Below, piece by piece: positions 57,071-64,000 of a DNA stretch of 64,000 nt. Source of the DNA: Ktedonobacter racemifer DSM 44963 (GTDB taxonomy: Bacteria > Chloroflexota > Ktedonobacteria > Ktedonobacterales > Ktedonobacteraceae). The notes below the pieces were generated by a model. The model saw only the letters and a list, made by a program, of their open reading frames with translations. It did not search any database and was not told the DNA's origin. The translations under genes and the position numbers were made by a program. Position 1 is the first letter of the stretch; each line of letters opens with the position of its first letter. The stretch lies in the NCBI RefSeq assembly GCF_000178855.1, contig NZ_ADVG01000004.1, positions 1,302,001-1,366,000 of the forward strand, in the 5' to 3' direction.

Positions 57071-59149
57071 ATGACCGAGTCGTATTCGTCACATCAGCCG
57101 CATAACGATGGAGATGGCTGCACGTTACCTATCACAAGTACTCACAGCGACTGTGAGGAGGCGCCCATATTCAACATAGGCGTTGATATTCAACAAGTTA
57201 ATCCCACTATCTTCCATATCGTGGAGAAAGTCTTTGCTAAGCCCTTAAAGGGGCTTGAATTTCTTGCCCTGCTCCTGACACAGGCTGTGGTAAAACAAGA
57301 GGCTCTCCCGACCTCCTCAACGCAAACTCCTATCGCGTTTGCGGTCATTTCACTGCAAAATATTCGCGAACTGGCACAACGTATTCATTGGGGGTATGAT
57401 ACAACCCACAAGTATGTTGTGACGTTTTGTGCGCTCGATCTGCTGATCAAGCGTCGCTCGTCTGACCGGATTGAACTGCTTTTCCCGCTCCAACACTACG
57501 ACCCTCCCAGCTCGTTACATGAACTAGATCGCCTGCTTACCAAGAGCCGACCCAAGGTTCAGCAATTTGCCAAACGTGTACGCGAGCGTTGTCTTATTTA
57601 CGACGTTGTTGCCATATCTACGACCGCGCTCACACCAGGTTCTAGCATTACCCCTCCCTCGCCAGAGCAAGAACTCATGACGCGGCTACATAGCATTTTG
57701 CGCACGGAGAATATCGATGCTGAGCGCCGTCAGCGCCTGGTCATGCGCATTTCCAGCGAGATCATTGGCAAGCTGCTAACCTATCCTTCCGCGCAAGTCT
57801 CCTCTCCCAAACAAGGTAGACTCGCGGCACCAGGCGTTCAGGCAAACGTTAATGAGCTTGAGTCTACCACTGAAGGTAGACTTTTTCCTGAAGCTTCTTC
57901 TAGCGAGTTGGAGTCTACCATGAAAGAAGACTCCACTCTTCTATCTGCGAGGAAAGAAGAGGAAAAGTCTCCTTTCGCGGTAGACTCTACTCCGTCACAG
58001 ATAGAGGATAAGCAAGAAAAGTCTACCGTGAAGGTAGACTCTATGCTGCCACAAATTGAAGTTGCCTGTGTAGAGGAGTCTACTCCAAGGGTAGACTCCT
58101 CTACACAGGCAACTTCAATGGAGGGAAAGTCTCCCGCACCGGGGAGACTTTCTAGCAAGCAAGTGACTGCAAATGGATCTAAGTCTCCCTCACTTGCCCG
58201 GGTAGACTCGAAGAAGTCTCCCTATCCTGCTCAAAAGCAAAAAGTACCAGGAAAGCCAAATGCGCTTAGCGCCTTGCTCTCCCGCCCATCTGCATTTGGT
58301 ACATACCTGAAGTCTACCCAGCCAAAGGCGGGAGACTCGCTGCCTGAGCAGGTAGACTCGCTACAGGCTCAGCAGTTACCCATGGTAGACTCTTTCCCAA
58401 CACAGGTAGACTTTGAGACCCCCTTGCCAGAGTCGCTGGAGAGTCTACCAATGCCGGTAGACTTGCCAATTGAGCCGGCTTCACAGGCTGATGGAGAACT
58501 AAAGTCTACCAACACGGAGTCTACCGATCAGAACACTTCTCTGGTAGACTCCCAAGCTCAAACGAGGAAAACTCTGGTAGACTTGAACTTTTACTCTCAA
58601 GAGTTTGCAGAGCTATACGTAACGTTAGACGTAAGTAAGTTATTTAATAATATTTTAAATAATAATATTACTAACGTAACGTTACGCTTTGAGCTACAAA
58701 AGCTTTTAGCTGAGATATTCGACAGAAATCGCCAGTCTGCGAACAGATATAAAAATTTGTTTGAAACAACGGATGTCTCCACGATTGTAGCTAGTTTCAT
58801 CTACTCTCTGCAATGTATGTCCGGTTCTAACGGACATACTATCGAAAGTCCTGGCGCTTTTTTCAACAGCAATTGCAACAAAATCCAGAAACAAAAGTTG
58901 CTAATTAGCCAGAAAGATATAAATTTTCTAGGACAGCTTACTTGTGAGCAAATATATGACTACCTGACCAATCTTAACAGCAAGATAAAACAGGCTCCGC
59001 TATTTGAGAAACCTGACCAACAGATACCTACCACACAAAATGGTCAGGTTCGGGTACGTCAAAATGGTAAGATCGTGTATCGCACTAAGTTTACCCATCA
59101 CAACATTTATCCGATGAGATCGTCACAGAACAATCTAGATATGCATTGA
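57071..59149 (+). CDS. 692-aa replication-region protein carrying a GGTAGACT repeat array
   Basis: The N-terminal region (about residues 50-170: FAKPLKGLEFLALLLTQAVV, then NIRELAQRIHWGYDTTHKYVVTFCALDLLIKR) looks like a winged-helix DNA-binding domain. Residues about 245-505 are a low-complexity linker dense in VDS, EST and KSP units. The C-terminal about 180 residues are helical (LFNNILNNNITNVTLRFELQKLLAEIF), AT-rich and unassigned. No family is recognised. AGGGGG lies five bases before the ATG. The position between iterons and loader/helicase genes suggests a primosome or initiation accessory. The linker coding DNA carries the repeat array annotated separately. Confidence 0.6.
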   Translation: MTESYSSHQPHNDGDGCTLPITSTHSDCEEAPIFNIGVDIQQVNPTIFHIVEKVFAKPLKGLEFLALLLTQAVVKQEALPTSSTQTPIAFAVISLQNIRELAQRIHWGYDTTHKYVVTFCALDLLIKRRSSDRIELLFPLQHYDPPSSLHELDRLLTKSRPKVQQFAKRVRERCLIYDVVAISTTALTPGSSITPPSPEQELMTRLHSILRTENIDAERRQRLVMRISSEIIGKLLTYPSAQVSSPKQGRLAAPGVQANVNELESTTEGRLFPEASSSELESTMKEDSTLLSARKEEEKSPFAVDSTPSQIEDKQEKSTVKVDSMLPQIEVACVEESTPRVDSSTQATSMEGKSPAPGRLSSKQVTANGSKSPSLARVDSKKSPYPAQKQKVPGKPNALSALLSRPSAFGTYLKSTQPKAGDSLPEQVDSLQAQQLPMVDSFPTQVDFETPLPESLESLPMPVDLPIEPASQADGELKSTNTESTDQNTSLVDSQAQTRKTLVDLNFYSQEFAELYVTLDVSKLFNNILNNNITNVTLRFELQKLLAEIFDRNRQSANRYKNLFETTDVSTIVASFIYSLQCMSGSNGHTIESPGAFFNSNCNKIQKQKLLISQKDINFLGQLTCEQIYDYLTNLNSKIKQAPLFEKPDQQIPTTQNGQVRVRQNGKIVYRTKFTHHNIYPMRSSQNNLDMH
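57796..58583 (+). repeat. Intragenic array of inverted GGTAGACT/AGTCTACC motifs
   Basis: There are 12 exact GGTAGACT copies (57815, 57875, 57979, 58033, 58090, 58201, 58351, 58384, 58405, 58456, 58543, 58576) and seven exact AGTCTACC copies (57861, 57912, 58020, 58311, 58442, 58503, 58518). About eight variants (GGGAGACT, AGTCTCCC, AGTCTCCT, AGTCTACT) add to these. Several are paired head to head at 5-6 bp spacing (for example 57861/57875, 58020/58033, 58442/58456), forming 8-bp stems. Frame is preserved throughout: the forward motif encodes VDS, the reverse (E/K)ST. Confidence 0.85.
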
Positions 59150-59178
59150 TGAGTTTTTAATACAATTTTTATTGCCCT

Positions 59179-59213
59179 TTCGCGAAATTTCGCGTACAAT
59201 CGTACGCGATTTG
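59179..59213. promoter_or_regulatory. Palindromic operator-like cluster before the loader gene
   Basis: A perfect palindrome CGCGAAATTTCGCG (59181-59194) is followed by CGCGTAC-AATC-GTACGCG. Its right part is the motif shared with 56473-56489. It lies about 40 bp before the loader gene's start and is likely a binding site for a regulator of this operon. Confidence 0.5.
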
Positions 59214-59254
59214 AATCTTTGTTCGATTTCGCGATGTTGCAAGGGAGGAAAAGG

Positions 59255-60220
59255 ATGGTATTCGATTTTCAACATAAACGCTCGTCCAACTCTAAAAGAC
59301 CCAGCCACATACCAGGAAAGCGCAGCAAGGCCTTTGCTGAACATATATCCTCCATACCAGAACAGAAACGTACCTCGCTCCAGCAGCGTATGCTTGTCCG
59401 CCACAATAATGGTGAATGTATTGGTTGTACTCATCAAGGAGTACCGTTAGGCGTTAATGGAATGGAGCTTCCCGTTGTGTGCGAAAGGCGCGGCTTTTTT
59501 GTCCCCCCAGAGTTTTGTGATTGCGAGCTGGGAGTGCGCTATAGCCAGCGTATTGAGCGTGAGCGCAAGGAGCATTATCGCAAAAGTACCCTCGAAAGCT
59601 ACATCTACGCCTGTCGGCTCTTTGAAACAGCATTATTACCCTCCCCTTCAAAGGAATATGCCTTTGTAAGCTGGCCAGCACACTTTAAGCGACCAGCTTC
59701 TCTCAGTGATGCTGAATATCAAACGTATGTGACTATACGTGAGAGAGTGCGAGACTCAGTTGAGGTTTTTGTGCTGACAATCCAGCAGCCAGAGTTTGCG
59801 GAGAAGAAAGAGGGATTATGTATCCAGGGCTATCCAGGGGTAGGGAAAACAGGCCTGATTTTAAGCGCAAGGGCTGCTTTGTTACAGTCAGAACACTATA
59901 TGCTCGCTCTTAAAGCCCCAACATTAATCTCTCTCATTCAACATTCAGAGCAAGGAGAGCAGATGCTTTATACTCTGCGGCGTACGCCTATCCTGGCCCT
60001 GGATAATCTAGGGGACGCTCAATCAATGGATATTGCCCCTTACTCCGTGCGTCGTATTCTTCTGGATATCTTTGACGCGCGTTACAACGCTTCATTACCT
60101 ACACTGGTTACTACTGAGCTAGATAATGAGCAGCTGTGTGACCAGTTTGGCGATGCCATCTTCTCACGTATGCAGGGCTTGTGCTACTTCAACGAATTGC
60201 CCGGTACTGATCTACGCTAG
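59255..60220 (+). CDS. DnaC/IstB-like helicase loader ATPase
   Basis: This 321-aa AAA+ ATPase has Walker A CIQGYPGVGKTGLIL (about residues 183-197), Walker B PILALDNLGDAQ and a sensor-like LVTTELDNEQL. The N-terminal about 100 residues include a probable zinc cluster (CIGCTH, then VVCERRG and FCDCEL). This arrangement fits a DnaC-type loader that delivers the replicative helicase. The ATG at 59255 has GGGAGG five bases upstream. It directly precedes the dnaB gene (12 bp gap), so the two form one operon. Confidence 0.85.
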   Translation: MVFDFQHKRSSNSKRPSHIPGKRSKAFAEHISSIPEQKRTSLQQRMLVRHNNGECIGCTHQGVPLGVNGMELPVVCERRGFFVPPEFCDCELGVRYSQRIERERKEHYRKSTLESYIYACRLFETALLPSPSKEYAFVSWPAHFKRPASLSDAEYQTYVTIRERVRDSVEVFVLTIQQPEFAEKKEGLCIQGYPGVGKTGLILSARAALLQSEHYMLALKAPTLISLIQHSEQGEQMLYTLRRTPILALDNLGDAQSMDIAPYSVRRILLDIFDARYNASLPTLVTTELDNEQLCDQFGDAIFSRMQGLCYFNELPGTDLR

Positions 60221-60231
60221 GAGTAAGTGTG

Positions 60232-61638
60232 ATGGAGCGTCTTTTACCCCAGAATGTTGAGGCCGAGGCTGGCGTACTTGGTAGCTTGCTTATTGATCCC
60301 GAGGCAATCGCAAATATAACCAGCTTTCTGCGCGCAGAAGATTTCTATCGCGATGGACATCGCCTGATCTATGAGGCGATTGTTATGCTCTATGATCGGC
60401 ATGAGCCAGCCGATTTTGTGACGGTTTGCCATGAGCTTGAGCGCCGTAACAAACTTGAGGAGGCTGGCGGCGAAGATTATGTTATTGCGTTGATTAACCA
60501 GGTTCCGACTAGCGGAAATGCTGAGTACTACGCACGTATTGTTGAGCAAATGGCGCTGCTGCGGCGCTTGATCCATGCTGGAAGTCAGATTGTGGCGACG
60601 GCCTATGGTGAGAAAGATGCAGAGGCGGCCCTTGAGCAGGCAGAACAAACGCTTTTCGCTGTGCGCCAGGGATATGCGCATAAACGCGCTCAGAGCCATC
60701 ACATAGCGGATGTGATCACAAACTATATGGAGAGGCTTTCAACCCTTTCAGAACGCCAGGGCGCGCTTGTAGGCGTTCCTACGGGCTTTTCTGACCTGGA
60801 TCGTATCCTGGGCGGTCTGCAACGTTCTGACCTGATTATTCTGGCAGCCAGGCCCGCTGTGGGTAAAACGAGCTTTGCCCTGAGCCTGGCATATAACACA
60901 GCCCTACAGAGCAAGAGCGTCGTGGGCATATTTAGCCTGGAGATGAGCTCTGAGCAGCTAGTGCAGCGCTTGGTCTCTATGGATGCTCAGATTGATCAAC
61001 AGCGCCTGCGCACAGGCGATCTGTATGACGAGGATTGGAACCTGCTGGAATCCGCTATGGCTTCGCTCTCCAGTGCCACCATTCTCATCGATGATACCGC
61101 TGGCATCTCGGTCTCACAGTTGGGTAGTAAAGCTCGCCAGTGGATGTCTGAGTATGGTGGGCTGGATCTTCTGATTGTCGACTATCTCCAGCTTATGCAG
61201 TCCCCCGCCTCCGAGAGACGCGCTGAGAATCGCGTCCAGGTGGTTGACGAGATGAGTCGCCAGTTGAAGGTGCTGGCGCGTGAACTGAATATTCCCATCA
61301 TTGCCCTGTCTCAGCTCTCACGCGCCGTCGAGTCACGCCAATCAAAGATACCTATGCTCTCCGATCTACGCGAATCTGGCGGTCTGGAGCAGAACGCCGA
61401 TGTCGTGCTGTTTATCTATCGTGACGAGGTCTATAATCCCGATACAGAACGCCAGGGCCTGGCTGATATCATCATCGCCAAGCATCGTAACGGTCCCACA
61501 GGAGAAGTATGTCTCTCGTTTAATCGCAGCCAGACTCGTTTTCAGGACTTTGATACGCGCCTCGCACCCACCAGGACTCCTCTTCCTGACTCCGATGGTC
61601 AGAGCGACTATATGCTCGTGGAGAGCGAAGAGGATTAG
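60232..61638 (+). CDS. dnaB: Replicative DNA helicase DnaB
   Basis: This 468-aa hexameric helicase has the N-terminal DnaB domain (LLPQNVEAEAGVLGSLLIDPEAI, residues 4-26) and linker (GVPTGFSDLDRILGGLQRSDLII). The RecA-like domain has Walker A AARPAVGKTSFAL, Walker B LLIVDYLQLM, the arginine-finger/Q-loop region IIALSQLSRAVESR and DLRESGGLEQNADVV. It is complete with no intein. AGGAG lies eight bases before ATG 60232. Placed directly after a loader ATPase and within an iteron/ParA region, it is probably a dedicated helicase of this replicon rather than the sole chromosomal copy. Confidence 0.95.
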   Translation: MERLLPQNVEAEAGVLGSLLIDPEAIANITSFLRAEDFYRDGHRLIYEAIVMLYDRHEPADFVTVCHELERRNKLEEAGGEDYVIALINQVPTSGNAEYYARIVEQMALLRRLIHAGSQIVATAYGEKDAEAALEQAEQTLFAVRQGYAHKRAQSHHIADVITNYMERLSTLSERQGALVGVPTGFSDLDRILGGLQRSDLIILAARPAVGKTSFALSLAYNTALQSKSVVGIFSLEMSSEQLVQRLVSMDAQIDQQRLRTGDLYDEDWNLLESAMASLSSATILIDDTAGISVSQLGSKARQWMSEYGGLDLLIVDYLQLMQSPASERRAENRVQVVDEMSRQLKVLARELNIPIIALSQLSRAVESRQSKIPMLSDLRESGGLEQNADVVLFIYRDEVYNPDTERQGLADIIIAKHRNGPTGEVCLSFNRSQTRFQDFDTRLAPTRTPLPDSDGQSDYMLVESEED

Positions 61639-61722
61639 GTCTTCCTCCGTTGACCATTGCCTGTGTTGGCAGTTTGGTGATAAAAAGAATCAAGGTTCTT
61701 TTTATTGTCTGCCTAGCTAAAA

Positions 61723-62049
61723 ATGGGGTGCGTCATGAACGTAATGCGAACAACCACTGAAGTTGCCAGCCAGGATAAATTTGAGGAGATGCTGGTAGTC
61801 GCGGAAGCGGCGGTCCTGCTTGGGGTGAAGACAGGCCGCGTACACGCACTTATTGAGAGTGGTGCTCTACCCTCGCGTTTCGCTACCCGTGAAGAAGTTG
61901 CGCAACTGCTGACTGTTGGTCGTGTGAGAGGAGTCCCCGGTAGCGGCATTCGCCTGGTGCCCAGATATGCCGTTGAGGCGGCCCAACATCGCCCAGGTCG
62001 TGGGTGGCGCAAGGGACGTTCACGCAAGCCAAAGGATGCACAGGCTTAA
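61723..62049 (+). CDS. Small HTH (excisionase-like) DNA-binding protein
   Basis: This 108-aa basic protein has MLVVAEAAVLLGVKTGRVHALIESGALPSRFATREEVAQLLTVGRV, an excisionase/HTH_17-type fold. A GRGWRKGRSRKPKDAQ basic tail follows, suited to DNA contact. It lies between dnaB and parA and may regulate the partition operon or act at the origin (inference). The start is uncertain: ATG 61723 or the in-frame ATGs at 61735 and 61744; only a weak GGGG precedes the second. Confidence 0.65.
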   Translation: MGCVMNVMRTTTEVASQDKFEEMLVVAEAAVLLGVKTGRVHALIESGALPSRFATREEVAQLLTVGRVRGVPGSGIRLVPRYAVEAAQHRPGRGWRKGRSRKPKDAQA

Positions 62050-62078
62050 GCACCTTTTCACCAGGCTATATTTACACA

Positions 62079-62252
62079 TAGACGTCTACGTGTACGTGAC
62101 GTATACGTTTGTGTAATATGCCTTATAGCTCATTTTAAGCCTTTTTTCTGGTACACAAACAGAATGACATATGTTACAATGTGGAGGAATAGGCGTTATC
62201 TGTGGTAAACATCATAGTATACGCCGACACAAACGTAGACGTATACGTGAGC
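62079..62252. promoter_or_regulatory. Candidate parS/operator with ACGTATACGT repeats
   Basis: TAGACGTCTA (62079-62088) is followed by a run of ACGT/ACGTATACGT units up to about 62114. An inverted copy ACACAAACGTAGACGTATAC starts at 62227, about 110 bp later. A further CCGTATACGTATAC lies inside the partner gene at about 63435. This is the kind of repeat cluster bound by ribbon-helix-helix partition proteins. It lies directly before parA. Confidence 0.6.
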
Positions 62253-62320
62253 TGACTGTCCCTGGAGAAGGTGGACGTCGCCATTGTATTTAGTAGTTAT
62301 TTTTTTATAAGGAGCATGCA

Positions 62321-63079
62321 TTGAGAATTTTTAGTCTGGCGAATAACAAGGGGGGCGTGACCAAGACGACCACTACGGTCAACCTGGGGTATGGCCTTGC
62401 GCGCGCTGGGCGCCGTGTTCTTATTATCGATACCGATGCTCAGAGCAATAGTACCTACAGTCTCCTGGGACATCTTGATCAGGAACCGACCCTTTTTGAT
62501 GTCTTGATCAATGGTGTAAAGATAACCGATGCGATTGTACCTACACAGCAAGAGAATCTCTTCCTGGTACCCAGTTCCATCAATCTGAGTGCCGCCGATC
62601 TCTTGATGGCCTCGGCTGCTGGTCGTGAGCGAAAACTGGCACGAGCAATCTCCACTGTCAAAGACTTTGATTATATCCTGATCGATACGCCCCCCAATTT
62701 GGGTGTGCTGACGGTAAATGCCTTTATGGCCTGTACCGATGTGATCATTCCGATTGCCCTTACCACCTATGCCTTGATTGGTATTGGTATTCTAGAAAGC
62801 ACCATGCAGGAGCTGCGCGAAAACCTGGACGTGGAACTGCCTATCTTTGGTGTGGTGGCCAACCTCGATGATCACACACGCTTGAGTACCGATGTGCTGG
62901 CGGCTGTTCGTGATCACTTTGCTGGCAAGGTTTTTGATACGGTTATCCCCCGTAATATTAAGGTAGAAGAAGCCCATAATCAGATTGCCTGCCTCTTCGA
63001 TTATGCCCCTGCCAGCACGGGCGCCCAGGCATATAGCAAACTTGTACAGGAGGTTTTACATCGTGCCGAAGGAGCCTAA
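62321..63079 (+). CDS. parA: ParA-family partition ATPase
   Basis: This 252-aa ATPase has the deviant Walker A NNKGGVTKTTTTVNLGYGLA (residues 8-27), A' motif DTDAQSN and Walker B YILIDTPPNLG. The N-terminus has no extra DNA-binding domain, so it is a short (type Ib-like) ParA. The start is a TTG at 62321 with AAGGAG six bases upstream. It overlaps the next gene by 17 bp, so translation is coupled. With the upstream repeats it would segregate this replicon. Confidence 0.93.
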   Translation: MRIFSLANNKGGVTKTTTTVNLGYGLARAGRRVLIIDTDAQSNSTYSLLGHLDQEPTLFDVLINGVKITDAIVPTQQENLFLVPSSINLSAADLLMASAAGRERKLARAISTVKDFDYILIDTPPNLGVLTVNAFMACTDVIIPIALTTYALIGIGILESTMQELRENLDVELPIFGVVANLDDHTRLSTDVLAAVRDHFAGKVFDTVIPRNIKVEEAHNQIACLFDYAPASTGAQAYSKLVQEVLHRAEGA

Positions 63080-64000
63080 GAAATTTATTAATCCCTTGCT
63101 GCGTCCCTCGCCTGCCGCTGAACAGAAGCCAGAGCCTGAGCAAGTAGTGGAGAAGCCTTCTCGCAGAACCTCTGCCGAGAAGTCCGCTTCTCCCCCTTCT
63201 CAACCTGGAGCGCAGATAGAGGATGTTGTTCCTGCTCCTGTGCAGACCACCAGAATCCGCGAGGAGCAGCCTCAAGAACAGCTTCCCTCACCTGAAGTGT
63301 CGCGGAGTACTATTCCTTCTCACGTTGAGGAAGACGAGGCAGAGGCAGAAATTGAAGTTCCCACCAGGGAGCCAGCTTTTAGCGCAATGTCTGCCCAATC
63401 CCAGGCATCGACGCAGACACAAACATATACGGCTCCGTATACGTATACATCTCAGCCAGAACAGCAAGCGCCTGCCCAGAATCGCCAAAGCCGGCCTAAA
63501 GAGGCACGCCTTGAGCAAGCGCAGGCGCCTCAGTTTCCGGCTCCGCCACCACCAACTCAGTTGCCAGCGTCAGCCTATGCTACTGAGGAGCGACGCCCTA
63601 TGTATGAGCGCCAGCAGCGGCCTGTTGAGCCAGCTGCATATAGCGAGCAGGTACCGGAGCTCCAAACCGCTCCTTATAATAGAAATATATCTGCTGCTCC
63701 TGGCTATACTCAGGATGCTAGAAGTGTGTCGGGTCCCCTTGTTTATACCCAGGCAGAGATCGGAGATTATACAGCTTCATCTTCATCTTCCCAGTTCTTA
63801 CCGTCTCAATCGACAGCACCCTTTCCCGCCCTGTCGGAGTCGTTTGAGCATCGAACGGGCGAACTTCTAGAGACGACTGAGTTTTCTGCTCGAGGCTCGC
63901 TGCGGCGACGGCGCGGTGCCCAAACTTTTGAGCGAACCCATGAGCGTATCACTCTCTGGATCGATAAACGCCTGAAGCAGGCTTTTGATGAATTGGCCTA
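63063..64000 (+). CDS. Partition partner protein with ribbon-helix-helix motif (partial)
   Basis: The reading frame starts at GTG 63063 with AGGAGG nine bases upstream, overlaps the parA end, and stays open to the window edge (312+ codons). Residues 1-280 are a low-complexity, Pro/Gln/Ser-rich, probably disordered region. The last visible part, TFERTHERITLWIDKRLKQA, matches the beta-strand and first helix of an RHH/CopG-like domain, the DNA-binding fold of ParB partners of short ParAs. The rest lies outside the window. The long disordered arm before the RHH is unusual, because such partners are normally small. Confidence 0.7.
   Translation, partial: MPKEPKKFINPLLRPSPAAEQKPEPEQVVEKPSRRTSAEKSASPPSQPGAQIEDVVPAPVQTTRIREEQPQEQLPSPEVSRSTIPSHVEEDEAEAEIEVPTREPAFSAMSAQSQASTQTQTYTAPYTYTSQPEQQAPAQNRQSRPKEARLEQAQAPQFPAPPPPTQLPASAYATEERRPMYERQQRPVEPAAYSEQVPELQTAPYNRNISAAPGYTQDARSVSGPLVYTQAEIGDYTASSSSSQFLPSQSTAPFPALSESFEHRTGELLETTEFSARGSLRRRRGAQTFERTHERITLWIDKRLKQAFDELA

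Overview
The window looks like a member of class Ktedonobacteria (Chloroflexota). Supporting signs are the mixture of Chloroflexota-type enzymes, large membrane and kinase-like proteins, several IS200/IS605 TnpB elements, an IS110 element, and roughly even base composition. No 16S comparison could be run, so this is a judgement from protein style. All coordinates come from reading the sequence, and start codons were chosen by ribosome-binding-site spacing.

Layout. Positions 1-16.8 kb hold metabolic and regulatory genes: two FAD oxidoreductases, MarR and LysR regulators, an EamA exporter, a Nudix hydrolase, a Mop-domain protein, MsrB, small membrane proteins and a large LuxR-type ATPase regulator. 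An internally deleted TnpB next to an integrase remnant and an IS110 transposase interrupt them. Positions 16.9-22.7 kb hold a minus-strand 16S-23S rRNA operon. It has two tandem promoters, recognisable 16S and 23S processing stems, no spacer tRNA and no 5S gene. Positions 22.7-37 kb hold accessory metabolism: an MDR reductase, a sugar-phosphate isomerase, an SDR, GNATs, an MFS exporter, an HTH/Clp-N/zinc-ribbon fusion, a methyltransferase, a split transketolase, an APH-type kinase, a HAD phosphatase and a thioesterase. Positions 37-49 kb hold an intact long TnpB, repeat-rich non-coding DNA, a membrane-protein/pseudokinase-TPR/amidohydrolase cluster and a frameshifted TnpB. Positions 49-53.4 kb hold a multi-spanning membrane protein, a peptide-binding lipoprotein, a MarR regulator and a DUF1838 protein.

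Positions 53.6-64 kb form a plasmid-type replication and partition module, all on the + strand: a probable initiator, about 26 iterons (55.2-56.75 kb) with a striking 46-bp period, a 692-aa protein whose coding sequence carries a dense array of inverted GGTAGACT motifs, a DnaC-like loader, a DnaB helicase, a small HTH protein, ParA, and a partner protein with a ribbon-helix-helix start that runs off the window. An rRNA operon and iteron/ParA machinery on the same DNA suggests a chromid, a megaplasmid or an integrated plasmid.

Across the window, many intergenic gaps hold long, nearly perfect palindromes (stems of about 17-32 bp) with unrelated sequences. They act plausibly as bidirectional terminators. 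Several share a common flank, and two further dispersed palindromic repeat families are present.
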